From contig BFEA01000191.1 of NCBI GenBank assembly GCA_003427395.1, forward strand, positions 1,905,854 through 1,951,620: DNA of 45,767 nucleotides, read 5' to 3'. This stretch comes from Chara braunii. Taxonomy: Eukaryota > Streptophyta > Charophyceae > Charales > Characeae. How positions within the stretch are numbered: position 1 is the stretch's first letter; every line of letters begins with the position of its first letter. Made by a program: the position numbers and the translations under genes. Positions 31,749-41,479 of the stretch are shown here, piece after piece. The notes under the pieces were generated by a model that saw only the letters and a program-made list of their open reading frames with translations, was not told the origin of the DNA and searched no databases.

Positions 31749-31894
31749 TCGTCAAATAAAATTGTCCGGTCAACCGTAGGAAGAGAGGGAGAAGAGGGCA
31801 ACAAACGAGGGGTTGTGACAAACTGTTTTATAGGCATTTCACCGACTCATAAGCAGGCTGGAACCTATATATATATATTCTATTTGTGACGATA
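31749..31894 (-). mobile_element. TA-flanked cassette C5 with degenerate hammerhead-like core, plus facing mini-remnant
   Basis: Minus-strand body from 31866 to 31749. It reads GGTTCCAGCCTGC, then CTTATGAGTCGG, TGAAATGCC, AAAACAGTTTGTC, ACAACCCC, and the common body ending TTTGACGATATA. Against the C2 core, CTGATGA has become CTTATGA and GAAAC has become AAAAC, and stem II is broken, so this copy should be inactive. It preserves sequence upstream of the core (GGTTCCAGCC), also seen in C6. The facing plus-strand remnant TTCTATTTGTGACGATATA is at 31878-31896. Confidence 0.7.
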
Positions 31895-31921
31895 TATATA
31901 TACATACATATATATATTATT

Positions 31922-32292
31922 TGGTAAAGAATTACGAAGTGACACTAACGCAAATTTTATTTAATTTATTTTTTGCACAATATTTTTATTTATTATTTTT
32001 ATTTATTATTTTTTATTTATTTATTTTTGCTTGGATCTTCCCTGGTCCTTGCACGGGCCCCCCGGAAAAAGAGTTTGACCCCGGCTGCCTGGCTCTTTTA
32101 TTTTAAATTTGGTAAAAAATTTTGATGTGAAGCTAAGACAAAAGTTATTCAGTTTATTTTTCTACATAATATAGTTGTTGTTGTTTTTTTTTTTTTTTTT
32201 TTTTTTTTTGGCTCGGACCTTCGCTAGTCCTTGCACGGCCTGGGCGTCCAGGAAAATAGGGTGACTCAGGCGGCATGGCTGGTAGTCTAAAC
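31922..32292 (-). mobile_element. SINE-like repeat S1, copies 2 and 3 in tandem
   Basis: Copy 2 is at about 31922-32100, copy 3 at about 32104-32292. Plus-strand signatures: GGTAAA.AATT..GA.GTGA, CTAA..CAAA..TTAT, a T-run, GCT.GGA.CTTC.CT.GTCCTTGCACGG, CAGG.AAA and GGGTGACTCAGGCGGC. Copy 3 has a 26-base T-run (32184-32209). Tail-to-head arrangement suggests repeated insertion or tandem duplication. Confidence 0.55.
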
Positions 32293-32893
32293 GAAAAATT
32301 ACATAAGTTTTTAAATTGACGCTGACTTCCATTTTCTTTGGGCCCATCGGCTTTGAAGGCTAAAAAATCAAACTTTGACTGTTGGGAGGAGTGATGGATT
32401 AATATATTCGCTGAGCTCCTTGCATAACCTACCCTATCCTCTCCACTACCTTAACAATGCATGATACGACTGGTCCTAGTAGCCAAAGGTTAAGATGATG
32501 TCTAAATCGTGCATCGTGACCTTGATTGATTTGCTCTACCCTATTATTACGGTTGGCCTTAAAATACATGACTAGCCATGACCTTATCCACATTAAGGAG
32601 AAATCAATAACATATTACGACAACTGATAAATCGTCATACGTTTTCACCTTAAAACAAAGGGGCGGGTATCTAGGCGTATGCGTCCCAATCAATAACAAG
32701 TCTTACACACGTCGAGAAACATTATATCCTAGTGTAGTTGCGCCTTAGCACTTCGGTTGTAGGTTTTATATGAATAAATTATTACGTAAATCGTTTGTCT
32801 TTCAATCATCAAGTGTTTTTATTTTTAAAAAAATTGAATAGTTGTCGAGTATCCATGATAAAAATATTAAGAACATAACCTTGTAAGAGTTTA
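32293..32893. other. Unassigned flank of the Ty3/gypsy element
   Basis: AT-rich, noncoding. It does not match the missing part of the LTR (39938-40838), so it is either the original flank of a truncated 3' LTR or replacement sequence. Confidence 0.4.
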
Positions 32894-33273
32894 TGCTCGG
32901 CCTCGAGTACCCAACACATCTACCTTTACCTGGTGTGGAACCGGTCTACCTGCTACTTGAGTGTTTTTCCACTGCTTCAAGTGTTGCGGGCCTCCTTCCC
33001 CGCCACTTGAGTGTTTTACCGCGTTGCAACCCTCAATATCATGGGCACATGTAAATACCTATCCGCTTACCTTCCACATGGACAAGTACCTTCTTGGGTC
33101 TCATACGGACTCAAACCGACGAGGACTCAGACATGCACGCATGCCAATAAACATACACAAACTCAGATTCAGGAAACTTGACAACAAGTGGGAAACTCAG
33201 CAAGGCATGTGTTCCATTGGCAAAACTGAAAAATCATTTGTGTATCTCATTTCGTATTTTACAGGTTCTAACA
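32894..33273 (-). repeat. 3' LTR, truncated (380 bases)
   Basis: Matches 40839-41218 with scattered substitutions and balanced indels. Landmarks: GCTCGGCCTCGAGTACC, CTACCTGCTACTTGAGTG, GCAACCCTCAAT, GACAAGTACC and GGAAACTCAGCAAGGCATG. On the minus strand it begins TGTTAGAACC. Similarity stops at 32894, whereas the 5' LTR continues 900 bases further to its PBS, so this copy is truncated. Confidence 0.85.
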
Positions 33274-33279
33274 CTACGC

Positions 33280-33310
33280 TCCTCTCAAGAGCGAGGTCCC
33301 TTCGAGTGAG
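33280..33310 (-). promoter_or_regulatory. Possible polypurine tract
   Basis: On the minus strand, just before the 3' LTR start, the sequence TTGAGAGGAGCGTAG precedes TGTTAG. A purine-rich GAGAGGAG at this place is what a plus-strand primer site would look like, though it is short. Confidence 0.45.
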
Positions 33311-33429
33311 TAACTTATTATGAGTCTCCGACAAACTCGCCGTTAGCGAACACAGCGAAAAAAAATTGTGAGTACTTGGTAGCAGTGAGTTTTGCAGAGA
33401 TTTTGGGAACAACATCGGAAGCTATCTAT

Positions 33430-33830
33430 CATTCGTATGCTTTAACAACGTAAGGTGCACTGCGCAACAGTTCCTTCTTAGAGATACAATAGAGGTCGTC
33501 CAATGAGTGGTACATGAAATGTACCTGATATTGTCTGTTACGTCCCTCCCCGATGTGATTTTTAATTCTATTTATCTCGTGACCGCCATTGACTGCACGA
33601 GGGATCATGTCCTCATGATATAGGAAGGTCTTAGCATCACAATGTATAAATAACTTTGAGGTGTGAAAGATTGTGTATGTGCGCGGATGAGGAGGCACAA
33701 CAATCATGTGTGAAGGACCAACCTTATCATCACCAATCACGTTTAGAACTTCCCACAGACCATAATAGAGAGGAAAAAGTTTGTGTAATACCCTTCTTCT
33801 TCCAAAAATCCAGACATCTTGACCCAGACA
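33430..33830 (-). pseudogene. pol: Integrase C-terminal part with GPY/F-like and chromodomain-like modules
   Basis: On the minus strand an open stretch reads KLFPLYYGLWEVL, then GPSHMIVVPPHPR and IFHTSKL. This is the GPY/F-type module of Ty3/gypsy integrases, with YYGLW where YYGPF is usual. From about 33581 it continues HEINRIKNHIGEGRNRQYQVHF ... DLYCISKKELLRSAPYVVKAYE, which fits a chromodomain-like tail (conserved acidic-I start, GxG turn, YxVxF strand, C-terminal helix). Such tails guide insertion into chromatin in chromoviruses. This is the least damaged part of pol: about 130 codons without a stop. It lies just upstream of the 3' LTR, as expected. Confidence 0.75.
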
Positions 33831-33959
33831 TAACTTTCCGCTTCGATAGTCGAAGGTGTATGCTTCTTATTTGCATGACAACCTTGAACAAGCGATCATA
33901 CTTAGCGTTGAAGCCATGTCTGCCAGACGTTAGACAAGTCAGCTGTTCAGAGAATAAGT

Positions 33960-34600
33960 AGGAAAAGGGATTACGGATCTACCAGCCGTAATGTCTGTTT
34001 GGCGTCATGTCGGTAGATGAATGATGAAGTTGTTGTGGAACCCCTTGACCGAATACAACTCTTCATCCCGCGTTTCCTGATCCGAAATAATTAAAGCGTG
34101 GAGAAGCTGAAACACAGCTTGGTTAATTTCCTCGACCAAATCGTTGACTTTGGAATGTCAACCAAATGTCATACTTAATTTGCGGTCAGGGAGTTCGAAC
34201 ATGAAGCCCTTCCACTCAGTACTTATGAAGCATGGGTCCCAATTGCTCACAAGGGTTTTCAGAGTCCCGAACTGAAAATGTACTTTTGGCGGAACTCACG
34301 AATCACCTTTTAATTGGGGCATGAGTTGGCAATGAAATCATATTTGAAAATTTATAAAATCGTTCAACAATCGTCATCACTTGCGAGTATTCATTCTTAC
34401 TTTTTGTTTCCCATGTCCGTGAAGTCAATAGAGAGAGACTCTCCGGGATCGTTAGGAATGAGAAGAGGTTTGCCTTAATGGTTTCCCTATGTTTTTTCCA
34501 TATCGAAGTGTCCACTACGACCGTGAGTCAAATCCAAATAGTGAGTGCGGAGAGGCTCATGGTTGGGTACAAACATGCTGTCATTTTTTCCTAGCGTCAT
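33960..34600 (-). pseudogene. pol: Integrase core remnant (IN), second catalytic Asp lost
   Basis: Minus-strand fragments in three frames. First comes SGHFDMEKT (zinc-binding-region end), then PGESLSIDFTDM with the first Asp of the DDE triad, a stop, and a frameshift to SQVMTIVERFYKFSNMI. Next are TLVSNWDPCFISTEWKGF and a segment ending HNNF/MTPNRHYGW. The usual second-Asp motif SDRDP reads SNWDP here: the Asp codon is AAT at 34244-34242. A third-position Glu candidate (VEEINQ) remains. Stops and frame changes show this integrase is dead. Confidence 0.75.
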
Positions 34601-35165
34601 AAAATATGACCTTCGCATTTGTGAAAATCAGGCTGACTGTTAGGGTCATCTCGCAACTGCTCAAGGATTGGACTGAGGTCCGGATCCTTGGCAGTTTGCT
34701 CCACGAGTTTCTCTTTCAGTTTCTTTCGGAGGTCATAGGAATTTAAAAGGCAAGTCATATACTCGGTGTGGCAAGACAGTGCATCAACAACTCGATTATA
34801 ACAATTATTTTTGTGTCTTAATTTAAAGTTAAAAATATCAATCTCATGGAACCGGAGAGTCAACGTAGAAGACGAGGTACTTTGCTTCATGATTCATTTC
34901 AAAGTCTCATTATCTAAGTAGACTTTGAAATGACGTCCCAAAAGATAGTGCTTCCAGTGGTCCAAAGCCATGTGTAAAGCATAAAGTTCGCTCATGTAGG
35001 TGTAAGGAACTACCTTTTCGTTGGAATGCATTTGCTATAGAATGCGAGTGAACACAACTCATCATCATCATCTTGCACCTCGTTAATCTCATACTGGTTC
35101 GCTTCCGTAGTGACTACGAATGTGAGTTCGAGATCTGCAATGCGGAGAACAAGTTGACGCACAAA
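34597..35165 (-). pseudogene. pol: RNase H remnant and linker to integrase
   Basis: From about 35165 it reads FVVTTEANQYEI, where Ty3/gypsy RNase H normally has TTDAS; the first catalytic Asp is Glu here. Then AFYSKCIPT, YMSELYALHMALDHWKHYLLGRHF (catalytic Glu kept) and VYLDNETLK (Asp kept), followed by an in-frame TGA at 34896-34894 where Trp would be expected. The next open piece (34890-34597) reads TLRFHEIDIFNFKL and VVDALS, with the last catalytic Asp, then the linker towards integrase. Confidence 0.75.
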
Positions 35166-35498
35166 TGTCTTTTTCAATATTTGAAAGGCGGTATCACATG
35201 CTCCATCCCATGTTTAAGGTATTTTTTTGCTTGTTAGTTTGGGCAATGAGCGAGCAATGATATAAAATTTTGGTATAAATTTTCAATAGTATGATGCAAA
35301 GCTAAGAAAGCAATGCAATTCGCGGACATTCGAGGGTCGAGGTCATTTACGTATGACCTCAATCTTGGTTGCCTCAGGCTCAACGCCTGCAACATACAAC
35401 CGATGCTAAAGATAGATGACGTTATCCTTTCCTAACTCGTATTTCTCTAAGTTGAGATGAAGCTGCGTTTTGTTGAGGATGGTGAACCCTTCCTCAAG
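35166..35498 (-). pseudogene. pol: RT thumb/connection remnant
   Basis: Translated in the RT frame this gives LEEGFTILNKTQLHLNLEKY, a stop, GVEPEATKIEVI, SNVRELHCFLSFASYY and FQILKKTFV, with at least four stops. This is the conserved end of Ty3/gypsy RT (the VRELRSFLGL-type motif is recognisable). Confidence 0.7.
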
Positions 35499-35960
35499 TT
35501 ACCTTATGTCTTCCACAATCGATTTTCTTAAAATAAGAATATTGTCCAGATACACGACCACAAATCGATCACTTTGTTCGCGGAGGACCTTCTCCATAAG
35601 ACTTTGAAAGGTGGCTAGCACGTTCGTGCGACTGAAGGGCATTGCAATGAATTTGTAAAACTTGTCGCATGTTTTGAACGCGGTATTGTACTGGTCCACA
35701 AGATGGACTTCAATCTGGTGGTACTCAAACTTGAGATCGATCTTGGAAAAAACCTTGCACCCATTTGCAACATGAAGCAGATCATCTATGCGTGGTAATG
35801 GGTACGCATTCTTCCTTGTGATGCAGTTTAGACCACTGTAGTCAATACACATTCAAAGTTTGCCTTCTTTTTTTGAACGAACAAAATCGATGCACCGAAT
35901 TCAGATTCGGTTGGCTTAATCCACTATTTGTCAATCATCTCGTTAATTTGTTTATAGAGT
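35499..35960 (-). pseudogene. pol: Reverse transcriptase remnant with YLDN active site
   Basis: From about 35960: a stop codon after EMIDK, then WIKPTESEFGASILFVQKK and a frameshift. An open stretch of 117 codons (35852-35499) begins CIDYSGLN. It contains YPLPRIDDLL, FSKIDLKFEYHQI with the first catalytic Asp (residue 39), FIAMPFSRTNVLATFQ and VVVYLDNIL. The catalytic box YxDD reads YLDN: residue 104 is Asn, codon AAT at 35543-35541. MPFGLTNAP-type residues are also altered to MPFSRTNVL. This polymerase cannot be active. Confidence 0.9.
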
Positions 35961-36454
35961 TTTTCTAACGCACCGAATCCCATATGGTATAAACAACATT
36001 TTGGAGGAGCAACGTCTTCCACTAACTCGATCGTGTGTTTGACTAATCGCATGGGGACTCCACACGGTTCCGCCATTACTTTTAAAAATCGGCTTAGTAA
36101 ACCGTGAATGTTTGTTGGGATTTTCATGGGTGGGTGATCAGAAAAAGGATCACATAAATCGGGCCGCAGATTAGTAGTGAAAGCAACCGAATTTGATGTA
36201 GAATCATTTGGACTAGTCAAAGTAGGTAGAGAAGTAGAAATACTATAAGTAGACACGCTAGGCAAAGTAAGATTTGCACTAGTCGTGAAAGTAGAAAGGA
36301 CATGAGTAGGATGAATAAAAGCAACATACAATTGTTTTTCCACCTTGTGCTTGCGCCACAGCTTGCATAACTTCATTGCATTGAGATAGGTCACTGAGGA
36401 TTTGTTTTTCTTGTCTGGTAACACTGCGCGTTCATTTCCAAAAACATCATGCAC
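35924..36454 (-). pseudogene. pol: Protease-RT linker remnant
   Basis: An open stretch of 176 codons. The middle is Ser/Thr-rich (STSLPTLTSPNDST). The end, HTIELVEDVAPPKCCLYHMG..ALEKLYKQINEMIDK, is the typical lead-in to the Ty3/gypsy RT (His-x-Ile...APP..., helix ending in a Lys before the fingers). Same frame as the protease piece upstream, with a stop between them. Confidence 0.7.
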
Positions 36455-36481
36455 AACAAAGAGATCAGCCTTCCGCTCAGT

Positions 36482-36790
36482 CTATTTGCAATGGGAACGT
36501 TGCCAACCCAACCCAAGGACTGCGTCGAAAGGGCACTTGTCAAGTACATAGAAGTTGAGAGCATGTATGAATGTCTCATCTTTGTCAAAGGTAGTGCGCA
36601 CACATTTGATCGCATGCTTAGAGGAGATAACTTTTTTGTTGTCTACTTGGGTCTTGCAAGGGGCTTGCAACTCCAATTGCTTTATTCCCAAGCCCACTTT
36701 GCGTATTCCTTGTGGAGACATGAAGTTAGTAGTTGCGCCACAATCAACCAGAACGTGGAAGTGGCGGTGGTTAATGAGAAACTTGAAGAA
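36482..36790 (-). pseudogene. pol: Retropepsin-like aspartic protease remnant (DCG)
   Basis: From about 36770 it reads HVLVDCGATTNFMSPQG. The active-site triad D-[ST]-G appears as D-C-G (36745-36737), followed by ATTNF as in many plant-type Ty3/gypsy proteases. The open stretch continues to PFDAVLGLGW, which matches the second conserved block (hydrophobic-ILG-type followed by W). One chain is about 100 residues, the usual size for a retropepsin monomer. The Cys in the triad suggests loss of activity. Confidence 0.75.
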
Positions 36791-37478
36791 AATTAATTAC
36801 GTTGTTCATTTAGCACGGTGATGTTTCATCTCAGCTCAATGTTCAAGGTGGTAGTGGAAGTTAACCTCCTCGAATTCCTCCCAAGGCTCAACATAGTTGA
36901 TGACGACGCTTCAAGAGAGGACTATTGATTTATGTCCGATTCAGTGTCTCTTGCTGTAGAAGGTGTTGATGTTATCGCTACGTCCGATTCGGCTTTCCCT
37001 GCAGCCTATAACAACTTTGGACTTTATGGTTGGGTTTCAAGTAATGCAGACAAACTCCCTTCGTGAGCCTAGCCTTCCATGTGCTTTCGCTAATCCGGAG
37101 GTCCGACAAAGGTTTGGTTGCAACATCCTTCGATGTGACTGGGATTTTGGCTCCCTTAAGGAATGAGACATAGTTTTTCCCTTAGTTCCAGTTTGGTTCC
37201 TTCACGTTGTCAAACTTCCTAAAGACATTAAGTTTCTCTTCGTCATTGTTAATATCGGATTTATGGGCTGAAGATAAATAGGTTGTATCAGAGTCCTGCT
37301 ATTAATCGTCATCAAGAGTGGGGTCGTCTGCATAGGTATCCTCATCAACCTCCAACAGGCCACGGACATCAAAGCAGTTGCTGCCTCTTAATCACTTGCC
37401 GCCTATAAGCTTCTTGCTGCCTGCTGTGGAAACGAGGTCTTGTGCCACGAGTCAGACTACATTTTGCATGAGGGAGAG
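36791..37478 (-). pseudogene. Decayed gag-protease junction
   Basis: Between recognisable gag and protease. Only short frames; stops are frequent. The piece before 37479 (HAKCSL..FHSRQQEAYRRQ) may be the end of gag. Confidence 0.4.
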
Positions 37479-37930
37479 TCAGTCCGTGTATCCAATGAGA
37501 TCTCTGCCTAGGCGATGTGTGTAAGTTGTGGGAACCGCACCTTTCACGACATGCATGCATGACTGTGCAGTTATTTCCAACCCGGGAGAATAAAAAATCA
37601 ACTTGCCGCACTCGAGATTGTCAAGCTTGTTCCTTACTTTAGCAACAACATGTGGATCTTTGTATTGTTTAATCAATATTTCCTCCAGTGTAGCCACTGG
37701 TGTGGCCTTAAGCCACTGCGTCAAATTAATCTTAGTGTATCCGACTTACATAGCTTGGACTTCTAAAGAGCTCCGTACGACGGGTTCGGTGTTGGTTCCC
37801 ATAATCACGGACTGACTTATCAATTGAGTTCCCAGTACCTCGAAGTAGGCTCTCATGGAGTTGATCCATGACTCCACGTCTTCCTTGCCATCGTACTTGA
37901 CGGTATTTGTACCGCCTTTCTGCCCACTTA
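37479..37930 (-). pseudogene. gag: Gag capsid-like domain remnant
   Basis: In one frame the minus strand reads KYDGKEDVESWINSM, RAYFEVLGTQLI, QSVIMGTNTEPVV, a TAA stop at 37748-37746, then INLTQWLKATPVATLEEILIKQY and VRNKLDNLECGKLIF. The pattern F/Y-DG-x5-W-x-WI....YF, an amphipathic middle and a downstream L..L helix fits the retrotransposon gag family (capsid). No intact CCHC zinc knuckle is visible between here and the protease; the 36.8-37.4 kb stretch is full of stops. Confidence 0.75.
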
Positions 37931-38630
37931 GGGGCTGCTATAATCGGCAACAACAAATGTTGTGTTAGAATTTAAGGCTGCGGCAGTTGGAAAAATCCCT
38001 GCGCTATCACTTGTTGATGCGGCAGCGAGGTCTGCACCTACTGCAGGTCCCGATTGAACCACACCTAGAGACAAAGAGGTAGAGGCATGAAGAGGAGTAA
38101 AGACTGACTTGTTAGCAACATTGGAGGCATAAGGTAGAGGAAGAGAATTAGGAATCTGGGTCTGATGCAAATTCGCCATCTGCTGCATCTGATCACTGTG
38201 CTCCTTTGCCATATCCGCAATTTGCGTATGCAGTTCACCTACCTGACCACAATTTGGATATCTGACCAGACATTTCACTTAGCAAATGACAGTCGATGAG
38301 AGCACACACATACTTGACCCGATCTTTCTCGACCTCAATGTCAGACAAAGAGCGGACTGTTTTAAAAACAGCCACATGATCCGCAATAACGGTTTTCCGC
38401 TTTCCGTCCTCTACTTTCTCTTCCCTTGTCAGTGCCTTGTCGTAGAGACATTGGAACAATGGTTTGTCTTTATCGTTGACCGCATCCAATTGCGCTTCCA
38501 AGGCTACAGAGGTCTTTACCGTAGTCATGTTAGAACTGTCGGGGTTCTCAAGCATTACTGAAAAAGACTCAGCAAGTCCCTCAAGACGAGTGCTCTCTCT
38601 TTCTTTTCTCTCCCTTGTTCTTTTGTCCAC
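37928..38630 (-). pseudogene. gag: Gag N-terminal remnant (charged helix, coiled-coil and Ser/Thr linker)
   Basis: The putative start is at 38630: MDKRTRERKERESTRLEGL, a strongly charged N-terminal helix. It is followed by a helical region with ALTREEKVEDGKRK and IEVEKDRVKYVCALIDCHLLSEMSG, ending at a stop near 38235. An overlapping frame (38278-37928) continues with GELHTQIADMAKEHSDQM, coiled-coil-like, and a Ser/Thr/Ala-rich linker that leads to the capsid-like part. Two frame changes within about 700 bases. Confidence 0.65.
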
Positions 38631-39924
38631 GAGTCTCTACAGGCATCAAAATATGAATTCATTAAAAAACAAATTAAAAATTGAAAAGCACAAAGAAGAG
38701 AAGGTAAGACTCCTAGTCGTATGACATTACATTTGGACTAGAGAACAACCTTACAACAACAAAAAAACAATTAAGATGAGAGATTTGATCCAACGTCTCA
38801 GCCTGATCAGACCGAATACGAGATCCCCTCGAGTCCAATTTGATCAGTTCCTTGAACGTACAATAAATTCAGATAACTGGTAACAACATGCAACAATGAA
38901 GGATTAAGTGGTGCATAAGGTGCGAGTCAAGCTATTGACCGTGCAGTCGAAGTATACAAAACATCCTGGTCGAGATCCCCTTGGCAGTGAGTGCTCTAAC
39001 CAAAAAATAAAACTTTGCATCCCACATAGAAAAATGATGATCTAACATCAAACAGATTTGGGCTTAAGGGGCCCTTTTTGCTTAAGTTTGGTCCCACTGG
39101 TTACCCAGAGCGTCCCAAGTAGGTCGTGATCAAGTCCCAACCAAGAAGAGTCTCACATGGACCTACTTTCTACCTCTACCTAACTGGAAAACAAATTTCA
39201 ACTTCAAAAGGAACCTACAGTCTACATCCGTTAAGGGACAAAGAGACAATGCATTGCAGAAAGATATGGTGTCCAAATACCACAAAACAGTTTGCATACT
39301 CAGATTCACAAATCAAAACCACAGAGGAGTAGGAAAAGAAACCCAGAGTAACCCCAACAGGCAATCAATACCATGCACACATACATGGGCATCCTATACG
39401 TGCATGACACCTGAGCTTCGAGATGAATATAAGTCAACCCCCTCTCATATGGTCCTCCTGACCGATTTAACGCAACCCCTACACTATTGTCCTGTCTACT
39501 AGGAGGGTTTGACTCCAACACCAATGTGCAACGTTGGATTCCCCGCCGATGCTGAAGAACAAAGTAGCACTTGCAATCCGTAGATGCAAAGTGGTTGCTT
39601 TCCCTTAAGCTCGCCTACTTGAGGGAAGCCCTGAAGTCGTCAAGCATCTCCCTTGAATCAGATTTCAGATGCAAGTGCTTCTCACTGTTGCCTCTACCAA
39701 ATGTCGCACGAAGTCTGCTTGAAGTGTCTCGCCACTCCAATCTTACTCTCAAACAACCTAGTTAGGTCAAGTGTCGACCCAACACGACCTAACTAGGTGG
39801 GGGCAACTTCCCTTAACCACGCTGCCCCACTTCCCTCAACTTCCAGCCATAACCCTAAGTGGTAGCCCTCCACTTAGGCTAGGGTTGGAGCAGCAAAGTC
39901 AACTCTCGCCAGCAAGTAGAATCC
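38631..39924 (-). other. Retrotransposon 5' leader
   Basis: About 1.3 kb between PBS and putative gag start, with no coding signal. It contains the 13-bp inverted repeat at 39756-39798. Confidence 0.6.
39756..39798 (-). repeat. Leader stem-loop near the PBS
   Basis: ACCTAGTTAGGTC (39756-39768) and GACCTAACTAGGT (39786-39798) are perfectly complementary over 13 bp around a 17-nt loop, about 130 bases downstream of the PBS on the element's strand. Known retroelement leaders carry packaging or dimerisation hairpins here; that role is inferred only from position. Confidence 0.75.
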
Positions 39925-39936
39925 GCTCCGATACCA
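39925..39936 (-). promoter_or_regulatory. Primer-binding site, tRNA-iMet type
   Basis: On the minus strand TGGTATCGGAGC, one mismatch from TGGTATCAGAGC, the complement of the 3' end of plant initiator tRNA-Met. It lies one base after the LTR end (..TAACA, A, TGG..). This fixes the LTR boundary at 39938 and the element's orientation. Confidence 0.88.
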
Positions 39937-39937
39937 T

Positions 39938-41218
39938 TGTTATGATCATGGCCAATTTCAAAGTACACATTCATCAGAAAGTACAATGCCGTCCAGTTGC
40001 ATAGAGAAATGAATGAACTTGAAAGGAGAGAGAGGGAAAGAAGAAGAAGAAGAAGACGAAGAAGGCGAACACCAGCAAAGACCAATGAGAATTCCCTTCT
40101 TCTTCGCCAACCACTCTCCTCCTCTTTATCTCCTCCCCTCTTTTTCAGACAAGAAAAAATAATAATAATGTTGAATGGCTGAACCAGAATCAATGTCCGA
40201 GTCCCTCTTCTACTGCAGGCATCCTACGAGGTCCACCATAGCCATGGCCACCCTTTTGCCTCCTTTCACGGCCGAGGCTATGACGGACCACCAGGGCAAC
40301 GCCCTGCTGTGCAAAGGACAACACAAAGCAGCTATGGCTGCTCTAGCTCAGGCCACCATGCCTGACTCTGCCTCGAAGCTTTTTGGTGCAGCTCTACCCC
40401 AGCGGGGGGCTTCCAGATGCAGCGCCCACCAAGGTGATGAAGATGGCATCCACCATACCCAGATAAGTACCTCTGGCGCTCCTCCCTCCAGGTCCTGGTC
40501 TTCTTTCTCCTCCTGTCCTTGCTCCTCCCCAGCAGTGCTGCTCTTGATGCTAGCGCTGATCCAGCCAGCGCTCCAACCAGTGTGTCGCCAACTTGCACAC
40601 CGACAATGAGGGGCACCTTGCTCCTCCTGGAGATACAGCGGGCCTGCTTGCCTCTTGGCGAGTGACTTCCTAGGTCGCACGGCCTCCAAGCAACCGGTAC
40701 CTCCTCCTTTCGGAGGGAGACATCATTGCAGACTCTGATATTGCCCGTACAGGCCCTACTTAGACTGGTAGGACTGGCACCCACCTAGACCTAGCCTACA
40801 ACTACTGGGCCTCTAAAAATGCCAACTTTGTCTTCTTCTGCTCGGCCTCGAGTACCGGGCACATCTACCTCTGCCTCGTCTGGTGGCCTACCTGCTACTT
40901 GAGTGTTTTTCCGCTGCTTCAAGTGCCGTGGGCCTACTTCCCCGCCTCTTGAGTGTTTTCCCCCGCTGCAACCCTCAATGTCACGGCCACAGGTAAGTAA
41001 GTACCGGCCCTTTGGGCCTTCCACACGGACAAGTACCCTTGCAGGTCTCACACACACTCAAACCGACAATGACTCAGACAGGCACGCAGACCAGCAAGCA
41101 TGCACACACTCAGACTTAGAAAAGTCGGCAACAAGCGGGAAACTCAGCAAGGCATGCGTTCCATAGGCAAAACTCAGAAATGAGCTGTGTCTCAGTTCGT
41201 GTTTGACAGGTCCTAACA
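39938..41218 (-). repeat. 5' LTR, 1281 bases, TGTTA...TAACA
   Basis: On the minus strand it begins TGTTAGGACC and ends ATCATAACA next to the PBS, so the ends form the inverted repeat TGTTA/TAACA typical of LTRs. The first 380 bases match the 3' LTR remnant. The remaining 900 bases include a (GAA)n stretch near 40036-40065 and GC-rich sequence. Open frames of about 145-150 codons on both strands at 40175-40784 are low-complexity and have no recognised domain. Confidence 0.88.
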
Positions 41219-41479
41219 TATACAAGGCCACAACTTCGCTAGCACCCTGCTACGTTTTTTTCCAGTCCGGTCAACCGGCAGTGGTCGGGGCCGTCACTTC
41301 GCGGCCATGCTGTGCCTCTAGTGCCAGCGGCGTGTCTGGAGTGTGTTTTTTGGCTGCGACTCAACTTTCCTTGTTTGGTGGGTGTTTTGCTTGCTTGTGA
41401 TGTGGTGTGAACCGACAGTCTGTAGACTTTTCCATCTGGTGTGGGTGTGTAATCAGTTAGGGGATTCTGCAGACCGTTA
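41219..41479. other. Unassigned flank
   Basis: Sequence between the 5' LTR and cassette C6. No gene visible. Confidence 0.4.

Larger units (their letters stand above)
32894..41218 (-). mobile_element. Degenerate Ty3/gypsy LTR retrotransposon (chromovirus-like)
   Basis: Read on the minus strand: LTR (41218-39938), PBS, leader, gag, protease, reverse transcriptase, RNase H, integrase, chromodomain-like tail, purine-rich stretch, start of the 3' LTR (33273 down to 32894). The order PR-RT-RH-IN identifies Ty3/gypsy (Metaviridae). Every coding part is broken by stops and frameshifts and several catalytic residues are changed, so it cannot move by itself. The two LTR copies show many substitutions, so the insertion is old. 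No clear target-site duplication is visible; the flanks are GTTTA and TATAC. Confidence 0.92.

Noticed and set aside
36449-36821. Plus-strand ORFs of 88-115 codons over the pol region
   Set aside because: They are antisense shadows of the protease and linker remnants on the minus strand.
40175-40784. Overlapping 144- and 150-codon ORFs inside the 5' LTR
   Set aside because: No recognised domain, both strands open through GC-rich sequence, and the position lies wholly within the LTR. Chance frames are the simpler explanation.
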